The notes beneath the pieces were generated by a model. It had not been told where the DNA came from and did not search any database. It saw nothing but the letters and a program-made list of their open reading frames with translations. This document shows positions 29,489-37,800 of a stretch of DNA of 39,383 nucleotides, piece by piece. Source of the stretch: an uncultured Methylococcaceae bacterium (GTDB lineage Bacteria > Pseudomonadota > Gammaproteobacteria > Methylococcales > Methylomonadaceae); the NCBI GenBank assembly GCA_903944165.1, contig CAJAQT010000008.1:1-39383 (forward strand). Reading direction: 5' to 3'. A program made the position numbers and the translations under genes. How positions within the stretch are numbered: the stretch's first letter is position 1; each line of letters opens with the position of its first letter.

Positions 29489-30331
29489 TTATTTATGGCT
29501 GATTGCTTGCGCTATTAAGGCGATAAAGTCTTCTTCACATTTAACTTCAGCAGCATCGGTAGCATCAATTGTGTAACCATATTGATCAGCAATGGCTTCA
29601 TATCTAGGGATTCTTGATTTGAATAATTCAGGAAAAATCCAAGAGACAAATTCATCTGGAGGCATTAAATTACTATTTGCATAATTGTTAAGTAGTAAAA
29701 ATTCATTGAGTTTCGTATCTAAAAATGCTTCACGGTAATACAGTGGTTTTGGGTCATTCTTTGCTCTATCAATGATGGTTTGTTCAAGGTCAGGAGGGAT
29801 TTTAATATAGATAATCAGGCTATGTTGGGCAAGCGTGGTTAACGTTTCTTGATTATCTAGCTCACAAACACTGCCTCCTGCATCATTGATAAAATGCTTG
29901 TAACCGTATATATCCTCAGCTTTATGAATAAAATCAGGTACATCCCTCATAGCGGATACTTCAGCTTGATGATGGAGTTGCTGTCTACGCTTAAACTCCA
30001 AATGTGAAAGCCCACCCAATTGAGGATTACCTAATTTCCCTAAAAAACTTGATACAGCAGTTAAGTTATCAACTGTAATTTTACTGCTAACGTATATAGA
30101 GTCAGAAAGTAAAAGCTCTCTTAAAAAGGGTACGCTGATTGCATGGCGCTTTATGTTATCAAGAATGGGTTCTTTTAAATATTTAGTACCTATTCGGTAA
30201 TCGCCTGAATAATGAAACCATTTTGCTTTAGGTAATTTATTCGCTAAAGTGGTTTTTCCAGCACCGGACATACCAAGTAAAGTGATCCTTTTAGATTGCC
30301 AGTTAAGAAATTCTTGCGGAGTCATTTTCAT
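29489..30331 (-). CDS. P-loop NTPase/kinase-like protein, function unknown
   Basis: I do not recognise a characterised function. The 280-residue protein opens with a textbook Walker A, GMSGAGKTT (residues 20-28), placed after strand RITLL. Later features are a basic stretch EFKRRQQLHHQ, a segment YKHFINDAGGSVCEL that could hold a Walker B-like Asp or a catalytic acid, and IIYIKIPPDLEQ, resembling a late core strand of nucleoside-kinase folds. The RYEAIADQYGYTIDATDA stretch near the end resembles the C-terminal part of small-molecule kinases. It lies 14 bp from metA and 9 bp from the small acidic gene. Confidence 0.8.
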   Translation of the reverse strand: MKMTPQEFLNWQSKRITLLGMSGAGKTTLANKLPKAKWFHYSGDYRIGTKYLKEPILDNIKRHAISVPFLRELLLSDSIYVSSKITVDNLTAVSSFLGKLGNPQLGGLSHLEFKRRQQLHHQAEVSAMRDVPDFIHKAEDIYGYKHFINDAGGSVCELDNQETLTTLAQHSLIIYIKIPPDLEQTIIDRAKNDPKPLYYREAFLDTKLNEFLLLNNYANSNLMPPDEFVSWIFPELFKSRIPRYEAIADQYGYTIDATDAAEVKCEEDFIALIAQAISHK

Positions 30332-30340
30332 TGAAATTAC

Positions 30341-30640
30341 CTATTTGTCTAAAAGATTGTCAATTAGGTTCATTTCATTAGTTTTTTTGTATTCATCATC
30401 TGAATAGCCTAGGTCATCATCTTCAACATCATCGAAGGGCGCACTCCAGTCTTCGGGGGCTTCAATAAAATCAAATGTTGAGTTATACCAACTTTCTTGA
30501 TCATATTCACCTATGTCGCCATTTAAGTATTGAACCTCAATGGTTTCATCTTTTTCATCAAAGGCAACAATTTTAAATTTCAGATTGTTTTCAAAGTCTT
30601 TATACCAACTATTGAGAATTGGATCAGCTATAGTAGTCAT
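30341..30640 (-). CDS. Small acidic protein, DUF6763-like
   Basis: A 99-residue protein of unknown function. The first half looks like a small beta fold (LNSWYKDFENNLKFKIVAFD, TIEVQYLNGDIGEYDQESWY); the second half is strongly acidic (PFDDVEDDDLGYSDDEYKK). From memory it resembles DUF6763, a gammaproteobacterial family with DUF-level annotation only. It is first of a three-gene minus-strand set with the P-loop NTPase and metA. Confidence 0.8.
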   Translation of the reverse strand: MTTIADPILNSWYKDFENNLKFKIVAFDEKDETIEVQYLNGDIGEYDQESWYNSTFDFIEAPEDWSAPFDDVEDDDLGYSDDEYKKTNEMNLIDNLLDK

Positions 30641-31371
30641 TAATATGCCTCAATAAATAAAAATTATGTAGAGCACTTATTGCTCGTGTTTACGTTTTAT
30701 TGGTACAGGATACAAATTACAAAAAAAAATGCAAATAAGCTTTGTTTATTATGGGAGTAGGCAATGATTTAAAAATTTAAGTCTATGAATTTAAAATTAA
30801 ATTTGTATTTTTAAGAATATTATATTTCGAGTATAGTCGTGGACTATTGAGATCGATTCTTAATAAGTCGAGCGCACTATTTGTATGTTATAAGCAGAAG
30901 TTATTATATTGAATATAATTAATTTTGTGGTAAATGGTTTGAATCTTTATCGCAACAGTTATTGTTTTTTTATTTCAGATACTAATTCGTAGTGTAGGTA
31001 TAATGCTCTGCTATTGCAGTCTTAGAGTGTCTGTTATTGTAGACATATTGCGGCTTTAGGATACTAATTATATTATAAGCGCTTGTTTTTTTAGCTTAAA
31101 ATAACTTATGTTTCGTCGTTATTCTGCTATTTAAAAAACAGCTTATGTTTAGTTACAAATACTTACAACAAATCAGACTCATCATTAAGAAGTGACTAAA
31201 TACAGCAGAAATTTTTAAAAAATATCATTGTATCTTTCATTTCAGAAATTATCTTTAAAAATAAAGATTTAAATGCGTTTTTTCGAATGTCGTTAATGCG
31301 TAACTTCTTATAGTGATATTTATTATGTGAAAGTGCTCTGTTTATTTAGATATATTTCAGGATAGGTTTTT
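30641..31371. other. 731-bp AT-rich gap before degQ
   Basis: No protein gene is supported. It holds a dyad ATAGTC-GTG-GACTAT (30833-30847), a good -10-like TATAAT (30999-31004) without an obvious -35, and a tandem pair of near-identical dyads just after it (31008-31042). It should contain the degQ promoter and the divergent promoter of the DUF6763-like gene. No second-half terminator convincing enough to call a small RNA was seen. Confidence 0.6.
31008..31042 (+). repeat. Tandem near-identical dyads CTGYTATTGYAG
   Basis: CTGCTATTGCAG (31008-31019) is a perfect dyad; CTGTTATTGTAG (31031-31042) repeats it with both flanking positions changed in step, and lies in a longer TGTCT/AGACA stem (31028-31045). 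The start-to-start distance is 23 bp. It could be paired operator sites or two RNA hairpins downstream of the TATAAT at 30999. Confidence 0.6.
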
Positions 31372-32733
31372 ATGAAAAGTCAACGATCATGTGTTTTATG
31401 TTTTCTTGCCTTCTTTTTATTTTTCACAGGCGGCGATTTAGCTTGTATTGCCGCATTACCTGTAACAGTCAGCGGGCAGACTTTGCCTTCATTAGCGCCA
31501 ATGCTTGAAAAAAGCATGCCAGCCGTGGTAAATATTTCAACATCCACAAATATTCAAGTAAATGATAACCCCTTGCTTCAAGATCCTTTTTTTAGGCATT
31601 TTTATAATTTACCCAGTCAGCCGCGTAAGCAACAAAAAAATAGCTTAGGCTCTGGTGTTATTGTTGATAAGGAACAAGGTTTGGTTTTAACTAATAATCA
31701 TGTTATTGATAAAGCAGATAAAATAGCGGTCACTTTAAATGATGGTCGTCAATTAAATGCTGAATTGGTTGGCACTGATCCTGAAGCAGATATTGCTGTA
31801 ATTCGTATTCCAGCAGATCATTTAACGCAATTGCCTATTGCTGATTCAAGTCAATTAAGAGTAGGGGATTTCGTTGTTGCAATTGGTAATCCGTTTGGTT
31901 TAGGGCAAACAGTAACCTCTGGAATCATTAGCGCTTTAGGTAGATCAGGGCTTGGTATCGAAGGGTATGAAGATTTTATTCAGACAGATGCCTCAATTAA
32001 TCCGGGTAATTCTGGCGGCGCATTAGTTAATTTACAAGGCGAATTCATTGGAATGAACACAGCTATCCTTGCTCCGACGGGTGGAAATGTCGGCATTGGA
32101 TTTGCAATTCCTTCTAATATGGTTATGTCAATTAAGGATTCTCTTGTTAAGCATGGAGAGGTTAGACGAGGTTTGCTGGGGATTACCAGTCAAGACTTAA
32201 CACCTGAGTTAGTGAATGCTTTTAATTTAGAAAGCAAGCATGGCGCTGTAATTAGTAGTATTGAAAGCAATTCACCCGCAGCGAAGGCCGGCCTAGAGCC
32301 GGGCGATATCATTGTTTCGGCAAATGGCCATCAGGTTAAAAATAGCCGCGATATTAGAAATATTATTGGTTTGATGCAGATTGGTGATGAAGTTGATATT
32401 GAATACTTTCACGGCAACGAGAAGAAACAAGCAACCGCTACTATTGTTAAGCCAGAGCGTCCTGAGATTTTAGGTGAAAAATTGCATCGAAAACTGCGAG
32501 GAATTATGTTGAGCGATAGCTCAAAAAATCAAATTGAAGGAGTGCTGATTGAAAAAATTGATACTGTATCTGAGGTATGGCGGATTGGGCTTAGGCCAGG
32601 CGATGTGATCGTATCTGTTAATCGATTTAGAATTCATAATTTAGAGGAACTTAGACGGGTGATTGATCCAAATGGTAGTTTGCTTATTAATATTCAGCGC
32701 GGTCAAGAAGGTTTTTTTCTTGTTCTTCAATAG
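31372..32733 (+). CDS. degQ: Periplasmic DegQ/HtrA serine protease-chaperone
   Basis: Degrades or refolds misfolded envelope proteins. The 453-residue protein has an N-terminal signal sequence (about 1-28), a trypsin-like domain with the catalytic triad His110 (LTNNHVID), Asp140 (ADIAVI) and Ser214 (GNSGGALVN), and two PDZ domains, the first around GAVISSIESNSPAAKAGLEPGD, the second near the C-terminus (RIGLRPGDVIVSVN). The absence of a long Q-linker loop favours DegQ over DegP. The second PDZ is somewhat divergent. Confidence 0.95.
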   Translation: MKSQRSCVLCFLAFFLFFTGGDLACIAALPVTVSGQTLPSLAPMLEKSMPAVVNISTSTNIQVNDNPLLQDPFFRHFYNLPSQPRKQQKNSLGSGVIVDKEQGLVLTNNHVIDKADKIAVTLNDGRQLNAELVGTDPEADIAVIRIPADHLTQLPIADSSQLRVGDFVVAIGNPFGLGQTVTSGIISALGRSGLGIEGYEDFIQTDASINPGNSGGALVNLQGEFIGMNTAILAPTGGNVGIGFAIPSNMVMSIKDSLVKHGEVRRGLLGITSQDLTPELVNAFNLESKHGAVISSIESNSPAAKAGLEPGDIIVSANGHQVKNSRDIRNIIGLMQIGDEVDIEYFHGNEKKQATATIVKPERPEILGEKLHRKLRGIMLSDSSKNQIEGVLIEKIDTVSEVWRIGLRPGDVIVSVNRFRIHNLEELRRVIDPNGSLLINIQRGQEGFFLVLQ

Positions 32734-32773
32734 GGTATTGATTGAATTCTCCCCAAGTTAATGAGGTGGTGAT

Positions 32774-33295
32774 ATGAGTTATGTACTAGATTTTATTCCC
32801 TTGTCTATTGCAATATTGAGCGTATCTGACACGAGATCAGAAGATAATGATATTTCTGGGAATCTCTTGGCTAAAAATATTCAGGATTCAGGTCATTTGT
32901 TTTATGAAAAAAAAGTAGTTAAAGATGATAAGTATTTTATTAGATCGGCTGTTTCACAATGGATAGCTTCAGTTGATGTAAATATAATTATTACAACAGG
33001 TGGTACTGGCGTCACAGGCAGAGATGGAACGCCTGAAGCTGTTGCTCCATTATTAGATAAAACACTTGATGGATTTGGTGAGATTTTTAGAATATTGTCT
33101 TATCAATCTATTAAAACTTCAGCTATTCAATCTCGCGCAATTGCAGGTGTTGCAAATGGAACTTATATTTTTTGTTTGCCTGGATCTTCTGATGCCTGTA
33201 TTACAGCATGGGACAACTTGATTAAAGAACAATTGGACAATCGTACAAGACCATGTAATTTAGTTAAATTGATACCTAGGTTGTTGGAGCGTTAA
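32774..33295 (+). CDS. moaB: Molybdenum cofactor biosynthesis protein MoaB
   Basis: Likely adenylyltransferase-like MoaB/MogA fold protein in molybdopterin synthesis; in E. coli MoaB activity is not fully settled. The 173-residue sequence follows E. coli MoaB: PLSIAILSVSDTRSEDNDISG, TTGGTGVTGRDGTPEA, GFGEIFRILSYQSI, QSRAIAGVANGTYIFCLPGS and TRPCN near the end. No other molybdopterin genes are nearby. It is preceded by GAGGTGG before the ATG. Confidence 0.93.
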   Translation: MSYVLDFIPLSIAILSVSDTRSEDNDISGNLLAKNIQDSGHLFYEKKVVKDDKYFIRSAVSQWIASVDVNIIITTGGTGVTGRDGTPEAVAPLLDKTLDGFGEIFRILSYQSIKTSAIQSRAIAGVANGTYIFCLPGSSDACITAWDNLIKEQLDNRTRPCNLVKLIPRLLER

Positions 33296-33308
33296 TATAA
33301 ATATCTAC

Positions 33309-33680
33309 TTGTCTATTGGTGCGTTGAGTGCGTTTATGTGTATTACACTAGGAGCTTTTGGTGCGCACGGTTTAAAAATGATCCTGAGTCCCGAGTCAAT
33401 GAGTGTTTTTCAAACTGCGGTTACATATCAGATGTGGCATAGTTTTGCGCTTATTTTAATTGCATTGATGATGGATGCGAATGTTCATTCTAATACCAAG
33501 TTACTCGTTTGGTCTGCGCGATTAATGGGCATTGGCATAGTATTCTTTTCAGGTAGTTTGTATTTTTTGGCAGTATTCAATTGTCGTTGGTTGGGTGTAA
33601 TCACTCCTATAGGTGGTATTAGTTTTCTCATGGCTTGGTTATTAATATTTATTTTTTCGCTTAAAGGCCATCGAAAGTAA
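33309..33680 (+). CDS. DUF423 inner-membrane protein (YgdD-like)
   Basis: A small polytopic membrane protein with about four hydrophobic helices and the family signature GAFGAHGLK. The first standard start codon is TTG at 33309, giving 123 residues. However, GGAG (33287-33290) is spaced 6 nt before an in-frame ATA (33297), and starting there would give MNIYLSIGALSAF if ATA were read as Met, the usual family N-terminus; the TTG start trims those four residues. The frame has no ATG, GTG or CTG before 33309. Function of the family is unknown. Confidence 0.85.
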   Translation: MSIGALSAFMCITLGAFGAHGLKMILSPESMSVFQTAVTYQMWHSFALILIALMMDANVHSNTKLLVWSARLMGIGIVFFSGSLYFLAVFNCRWLGVITPIGGISFLMAWLLIFIFSLKGHRK

Positions 33681-33696
33681 TATTATGGAGCATTTT

Positions 33697-36351
33697 ATGC
33701 ATTTACCTCAGCCTGTTTATTTAGCAGATTATGCTGTTCCAGATTTTTTAATCGAACGTATAGATTTAACGTTTCGTTTAGATGAGGCAAAGACTCGAGT
33801 CTCGTCTGTATTATCTGTCAAGCGTAATTTACTTAGCAAATCAATGTCAATGGATTTGGTTTTAAATGGTGAGCAACTTGAGTTGATTAGTGTTTGTCTT
33901 GATGGACGCGCGTTAACTGAGTCTGAATATAGTCTCACTGATGATGCCATGACTATCTATAGTCCTCCAGCAAATAATACGTTTGAAGTAAAAGTTGATA
34001 ATTATATTAATCCTAAAACAAATACATCATTGGAGGGCATGTACTTTTCTAATGGAATGTTATGTACTCAATGTGAGGCGCAGGGGTTTAGAAAGATTAC
34101 TTTTTATTTAGATCGTCCAGATGTAATGTCTTGTTATAAAACAACCATTATTGCAGATAAAAATCGCTTTCCAATCCTATTATCTAACGGAAATAAAGTT
34201 GATTCTGGTGAATTACCGGGCAATTTGCATTGGGTGACTTGGGATGATCCTTATCATAAGCCATGTTATTTATTTGCCTTAGTGGCGGGTACTCTTGAAT
34301 GTTTAGAGGATGAGTTTACAACTGCTTCTGGCCGTGCTGTGGCATTACAAATTTTTGTAGAGCCAAAGGATCTAGATAAATGTGAATTTGCAATGCAATC
34401 ATTGAAGCATGCTATGAGGTGGGACGAGCAGCAGTATGGATTGGAGTATGATCTTGATTTATATATGATTGTTGCTGTAGAGTACTTTAATATGGGAGCA
34501 ATGGAAAATAAAGGCTTAAATATATTTAATTCAAAATTTGTTTTGGCGCGTCCAGAAACTGCTACAGATAGTGATTATGAAGATATAGAAAGCGTTATTG
34601 CGCATGAGTACTTCCATAATTGGAGTGGTAATCGAATTACGTGTAGAGATTGGTTTCAGCTAAGCTTGAAAGAAGGCTTTACTGTTTATCGAGATCAAGA
34701 ATTTACCGCTGATCGTACATCACATGCAGTAAAACGAATTAAGGATGTGATTAATTTACGCACGCGTCAGTATGCAGAAGATGCTGGTCCGCTTGCTCAT
34801 CCTGTCCGTCCTTCGTCTTACATTGAAATTAATAATTTTTATACATTAACAGTTTATGAAAAAGGGGCAGAATTAATCAGAATGTTACACTGTCTGGTTG
34901 GGCAAGAAGGCTTTAGGCAAGGATGCGATTTGTATTTTTCTTGTTTCGATGGCCAAGCGGTTACGTGTGATGATTTTTTACGTGTTTTTGAGGAAACTAA
35001 TAAGATAGATTTAACTCAATTTAGTTATTGGTACTCACAATCTGGAACGCCAATTGTCACGCTGGACTATTCTTATGACGCCATTACTAAGCAAGTTAAG
35101 CTTGCGATGACTCAGTCACATAGTGAATCATTTGCTCAAGAGTATAAAAAGCCTTTATGTATTCCCATTAAAATTGCTTTACTAAGTACAGAAGGTTGTG
35201 AGTTAAATTTTAAAGTAGCAGGAGATGATCAGTATAGTAATGAAGCAGTTTTAAAATTAACACATGAAAAGCAATACGTGGTGCTAAATGAAGTCGCTAC
35301 AAAACCAATTTTATCGGTTTTGCGAGGGTTTTCTTCACCTATTAAATTAAATTGTGCGCGAAGTAATGAAGAGCTTGCTTTTTTATTTAAAAATGATAGC
35401 GATACTTTTTCGCGATGGGAGGCTGGTCAGCAGTTATTAGAGAAAACACTTTTAAATTTAGTTTTTGATATTCAACAAGGTAATGCTCTTCATTTAGATC
35501 AAATAATAATTGATACATTTAAATATATTTTATCCCAGACTTGGGATGATCTATCGTATTTATCTTTATTATTATCAATACCGTCAGAGGTTTATCTGGC
35601 TGAACAAATGAAAATTATTGATGTAGTCTCTATTCATAAAGCAAGAGAATTTGTAAGAGTTACATTGGCTAATGAGCTTCATGACTTTTTTAAAGATTAC
35701 TATTTAAGCTATCATAAAAAAAATGAAGCTTGTTGCTTTAACCAAAAAGCTATTAGTAATCGAAAAATTAAAAATATTTGTTTATATTATTTAAGTACTT
35801 TAGATTGTTTAAGTATTCAAAATTGGGTGTTAAAGCAATTTATGACAACCACAAACATGACGGATCAAATAGCTGCATTGTCTATTATGGTAAATGGGCA
35901 TCACCCATATAGCGCTCAGTCGCTAGATGATTTTTATAATAAATGGCAATCTGAATCTTTAGTTATTGATAAATGGTTTTCTGTTCAAGCGGGAAGCAGT
36001 GCATCGACTACATTTTTTGTTGTTAAATCCTTAATGATGCACCCTGAGTTTGACTTAAAAAATCCTAATCGAGTTAGGTCACTAATTGGTACGTTTAGTC
36101 AAGCGAATTCTTTGCATTTTCATGCTGCAAATGGACAGGGCTATCGGCTATTAGCGGATACAATTATTGCATTAAATGACATTAATCCACAAATTGCAGC
36201 AAAAATGTCAATGTCATTGACTGCTTGGCGACGTTATGATGAAAATAGGCAGGCACTAATGATTTCACAGTTACAGCGGATTATTTCCATTCAACATATT
36301 TCTAAAGATGTTTATGAGGTTGTTAATAAGAGCTTAATTAATCATCATTAA
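33697..36351 (+). CDS. pepN: Aminopeptidase N (M1 family)
   Basis: Major cytosolic alanyl aminopeptidase. With the ATG at 33697 it has 884 residues; it shows GAMENKG (residues 267-273), the zinc motif HEYFHNW (His303, Glu304, His307) and the third ligand Glu326 in LKEGFT, and a long helical C-terminal domain. The ATG at 33685 is in frame, but GGAG at 33687-33690 lies 6 nt before 33697, so that start is favoured. It lies directly upstream of the gap before dnaN, where dnaA would be expected. Confidence 0.95.
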   Translation: MHLPQPVYLADYAVPDFLIERIDLTFRLDEAKTRVSSVLSVKRNLLSKSMSMDLVLNGEQLELISVCLDGRALTESEYSLTDDAMTIYSPPANNTFEVKVDNYINPKTNTSLEGMYFSNGMLCTQCEAQGFRKITFYLDRPDVMSCYKTTIIADKNRFPILLSNGNKVDSGELPGNLHWVTWDDPYHKPCYLFALVAGTLECLEDEFTTASGRAVALQIFVEPKDLDKCEFAMQSLKHAMRWDEQQYGLEYDLDLYMIVAVEYFNMGAMENKGLNIFNSKFVLARPETATDSDYEDIESVIAHEYFHNWSGNRITCRDWFQLSLKEGFTVYRDQEFTADRTSHAVKRIKDVINLRTRQYAEDAGPLAHPVRPSSYIEINNFYTLTVYEKGAELIRMLHCLVGQEGFRQGCDLYFSCFDGQAVTCDDFLRVFEETNKIDLTQFSYWYSQSGTPIVTLDYSYDAITKQVKLAMTQSHSESFAQEYKKPLCIPIKIALLSTEGCELNFKVAGDDQYSNEAVLKLTHEKQYVVLNEVATKPILSVLRGFSSPIKLNCARSNEELAFLFKNDSDTFSRWEAGQQLLEKTLLNLVFDIQQGNALHLDQIIIDTFKYILSQTWDDLSYLSLLLSIPSEVYLAEQMKIIDVVSIHKAREFVRVTLANELHDFFKDYYLSYHKKNEACCFNQKAISNRKIKNICLYYLSTLDCLSIQNWVLKQFMTTTNMTDQIAALSIMVNGHHPYSAQSLDDFYNKWQSESLVIDKWFSVQAGSSASTTFFVVKSLMMHPEFDLKNPNRVRSLIGTFSQANSLHFHAANGQGYRLLADTIIALNDINPQIAAKMSMSLTAWRRYDENRQALMISQLQRIISIQHISKDVYEVVNKSLINHH

Positions 36352-36699
36352 AATTGCTGTGTTACAAAACGCCAATGGTGTTGATCAAACAAAGTTACTT
36401 AAAAGCTGAGCTAGATAACCCTAGAATTAGGACTTATTCTGCAGTATAGCGAAAGTCCTAAGTATAAAACAGTCATTCCATCAAGGAATACGCATGCTAT
36501 GAAGGTGAGACAGGCTTTTGGTGGTTACTGGGCTCTTGGCTTAGGCCTCATTGAGGCATTTCTTAGGATAGGTTGCCTTTATATCTGAGTTTTTTGATTT
36601 CGTTCACAATGTGAGAAAATTCAGCAAACGCTTATTATCTTCTATTTTGAAAACGCCACTTAAAAAGACATTGAACCCCATATAGAGCCAAATCAAATT
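36352..36699. other. 348-bp gap between pepN and dnaN
   Basis: Holds the perfect 9-bp inverted repeat TTAGGACTT/AAGTCCTAA (36427-36435 and 36453-36461, 17-nt loop), a GCCTC/GAGGC stem (36545-36557), a TCACAATGTGA dyad near 36605 and a possible 29-codon reading frame (36499-36588). No TTATCCACA-type DnaA box and no AT-rich unwinding repeat array were seen, so this does not look like oriC. It should contain the dnaN promoter. Confidence 0.6.
36427..36461. repeat. 9-bp perfect inverted repeat upstream of dnaN
   Basis: TTAGGACTT at 36427-36435 is matched by AAGTCCTAA at 36453-36461 with a 17-nt loop. There is no T-run, so it is not a standard terminator for pepN. Confidence 0.7.
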
Positions 36700-37800
36700 A
36701 TGAAACTTATTATTGCTCGTGAAAAATTGTTGCCATACTTAGCTCATATCGTAGGCGTTATAGAGAAACGGCAAACTATGCCAATTTTGTCTAATGTTTT
36801 AATGATTATTGACAATCAGCAATTAACCTTAATAGGAACTGATTTAGAAATACAAATGGTTGCTAACATTGCTATTGATCAAGATATTTCTTGGGTAGTT
36901 AGTCTACCTGCAAGAAAACTTTTAGATATATGTCGCTTATTACCTAATGGATCAATGCTAAAATTAGAAAAAGCGGACGATAAAGTTAAGCTTTTAGCAA
37001 ATAGGAGTCGATTTTCCTTGAATAGCTTACCATCCGAACATTTTCCAAAATTTAATCAAGATGATTTTGAAAATTATTTTTATATTAATGCTGCGCAATT
37101 AAAAAAAGGGATTGAAAAAACAACTTTCTGTATGGCTGTGCAGGATGTTAGGTATTATTTAAATGGATTATTATTAATTATTTCTAATTGTAAATTAAAG
37201 TTAATTGCATCTGATGGACATCGTTTAGCGATTTTTGAAGATGTTTTGGCAATGGCTACTGGTGTAGAAAAACGGCTTATAATCCCAAGAAAATGTGTTA
37301 TTGAGTTGAGTAAATTACTTGGTGATGTTGACTCTGATGTGAAGGTTGATTATTCAAATAATAGCGTGCGATTTGGTATTAATAATTTATTGCTTTCTTC
37401 GAAATTAATTGAGGGTAACTACCCAGATTTTAGCAAAGTTTTTCAACAAGAATTTTGTTCAGCCATTTTTATAGAGAAACAGATTTTAAAAGATGCGTTA
37501 GCGAGAGTTGCAATTTTGTCTCATGATAAAATCAAAGGAATATCTTTGGATATTAATACACATAATTTACGCATTAGTACTCATAATATGGAAAATGATG
37601 AAGCTGAGGAGGAGCTATCCATTGAGTTTGGCGATCAACCGTTTTCTATAGCATTTAATGCTCAATATTTACTTGATGCTATTTCAAATATAAGTGTGGA
37701 TTTTGCAAAATTAATCTTTGCCAAAAATGCGAGCACCTGCTTTATTGAAGAATCAGGCGATAGCAATTATCATTTTATAGTAATGCCAATGCGACTTTAA
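36700..37800 (+). CDS. dnaN: DNA polymerase III beta sliding clamp
   Basis: Ring clamp that tethers the replicative polymerase. The 366-residue protein has three clamp domains; recognisable segments include the N-terminal MKLIIAREKLLPYLAHIVGV, TMPILSNVLMI, LIASDGHRLAI and the end HFIVMPMRL. Sequence is AT-rich and somewhat divergent. recF begins on the base after its stop codon. The normal neighbour dnaA is absent upstream; pepN takes its place. Confidence 0.95.
   Translation: MKLIIAREKLLPYLAHIVGVIEKRQTMPILSNVLMIIDNQQLTLIGTDLEIQMVANIAIDQDISWVVSLPARKLLDICRLLPNGSMLKLEKADDKVKLLANRSRFSLNSLPSEHFPKFNQDDFENYFYINAAQLKKGIEKTTFCMAVQDVRYYLNGLLLIISNCKLKLIASDGHRLAIFEDVLAMATGVEKRLIIPRKCVIELSKLLGDVDSDVKVDYSNNSVRFGINNLLLSSKLIEGNYPDFSKVFQQEFCSAIFIEKQILKDALARVAILSHDKIKGISLDINTHNLRISTHNMENDEAEEELSIEFGDQPFSIAFNAQYLLDAISNISVDFAKLIFAKNASTCFIEESGDSNYHFIVMPMRL

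Noticed and set aside
31005..31100. Small RNA gene downstream of the TATAAT at 30999
   Set aside because: There is no clear -35 and the T-run near 31085-31091 lacks a proper stem before it; kept only as paired dyads.
36352..36699. oriC next to dnaN
   Set aside because: No DnaA-box consensus cluster and no AT-rich repeat array; the region holds only isolated dyads.
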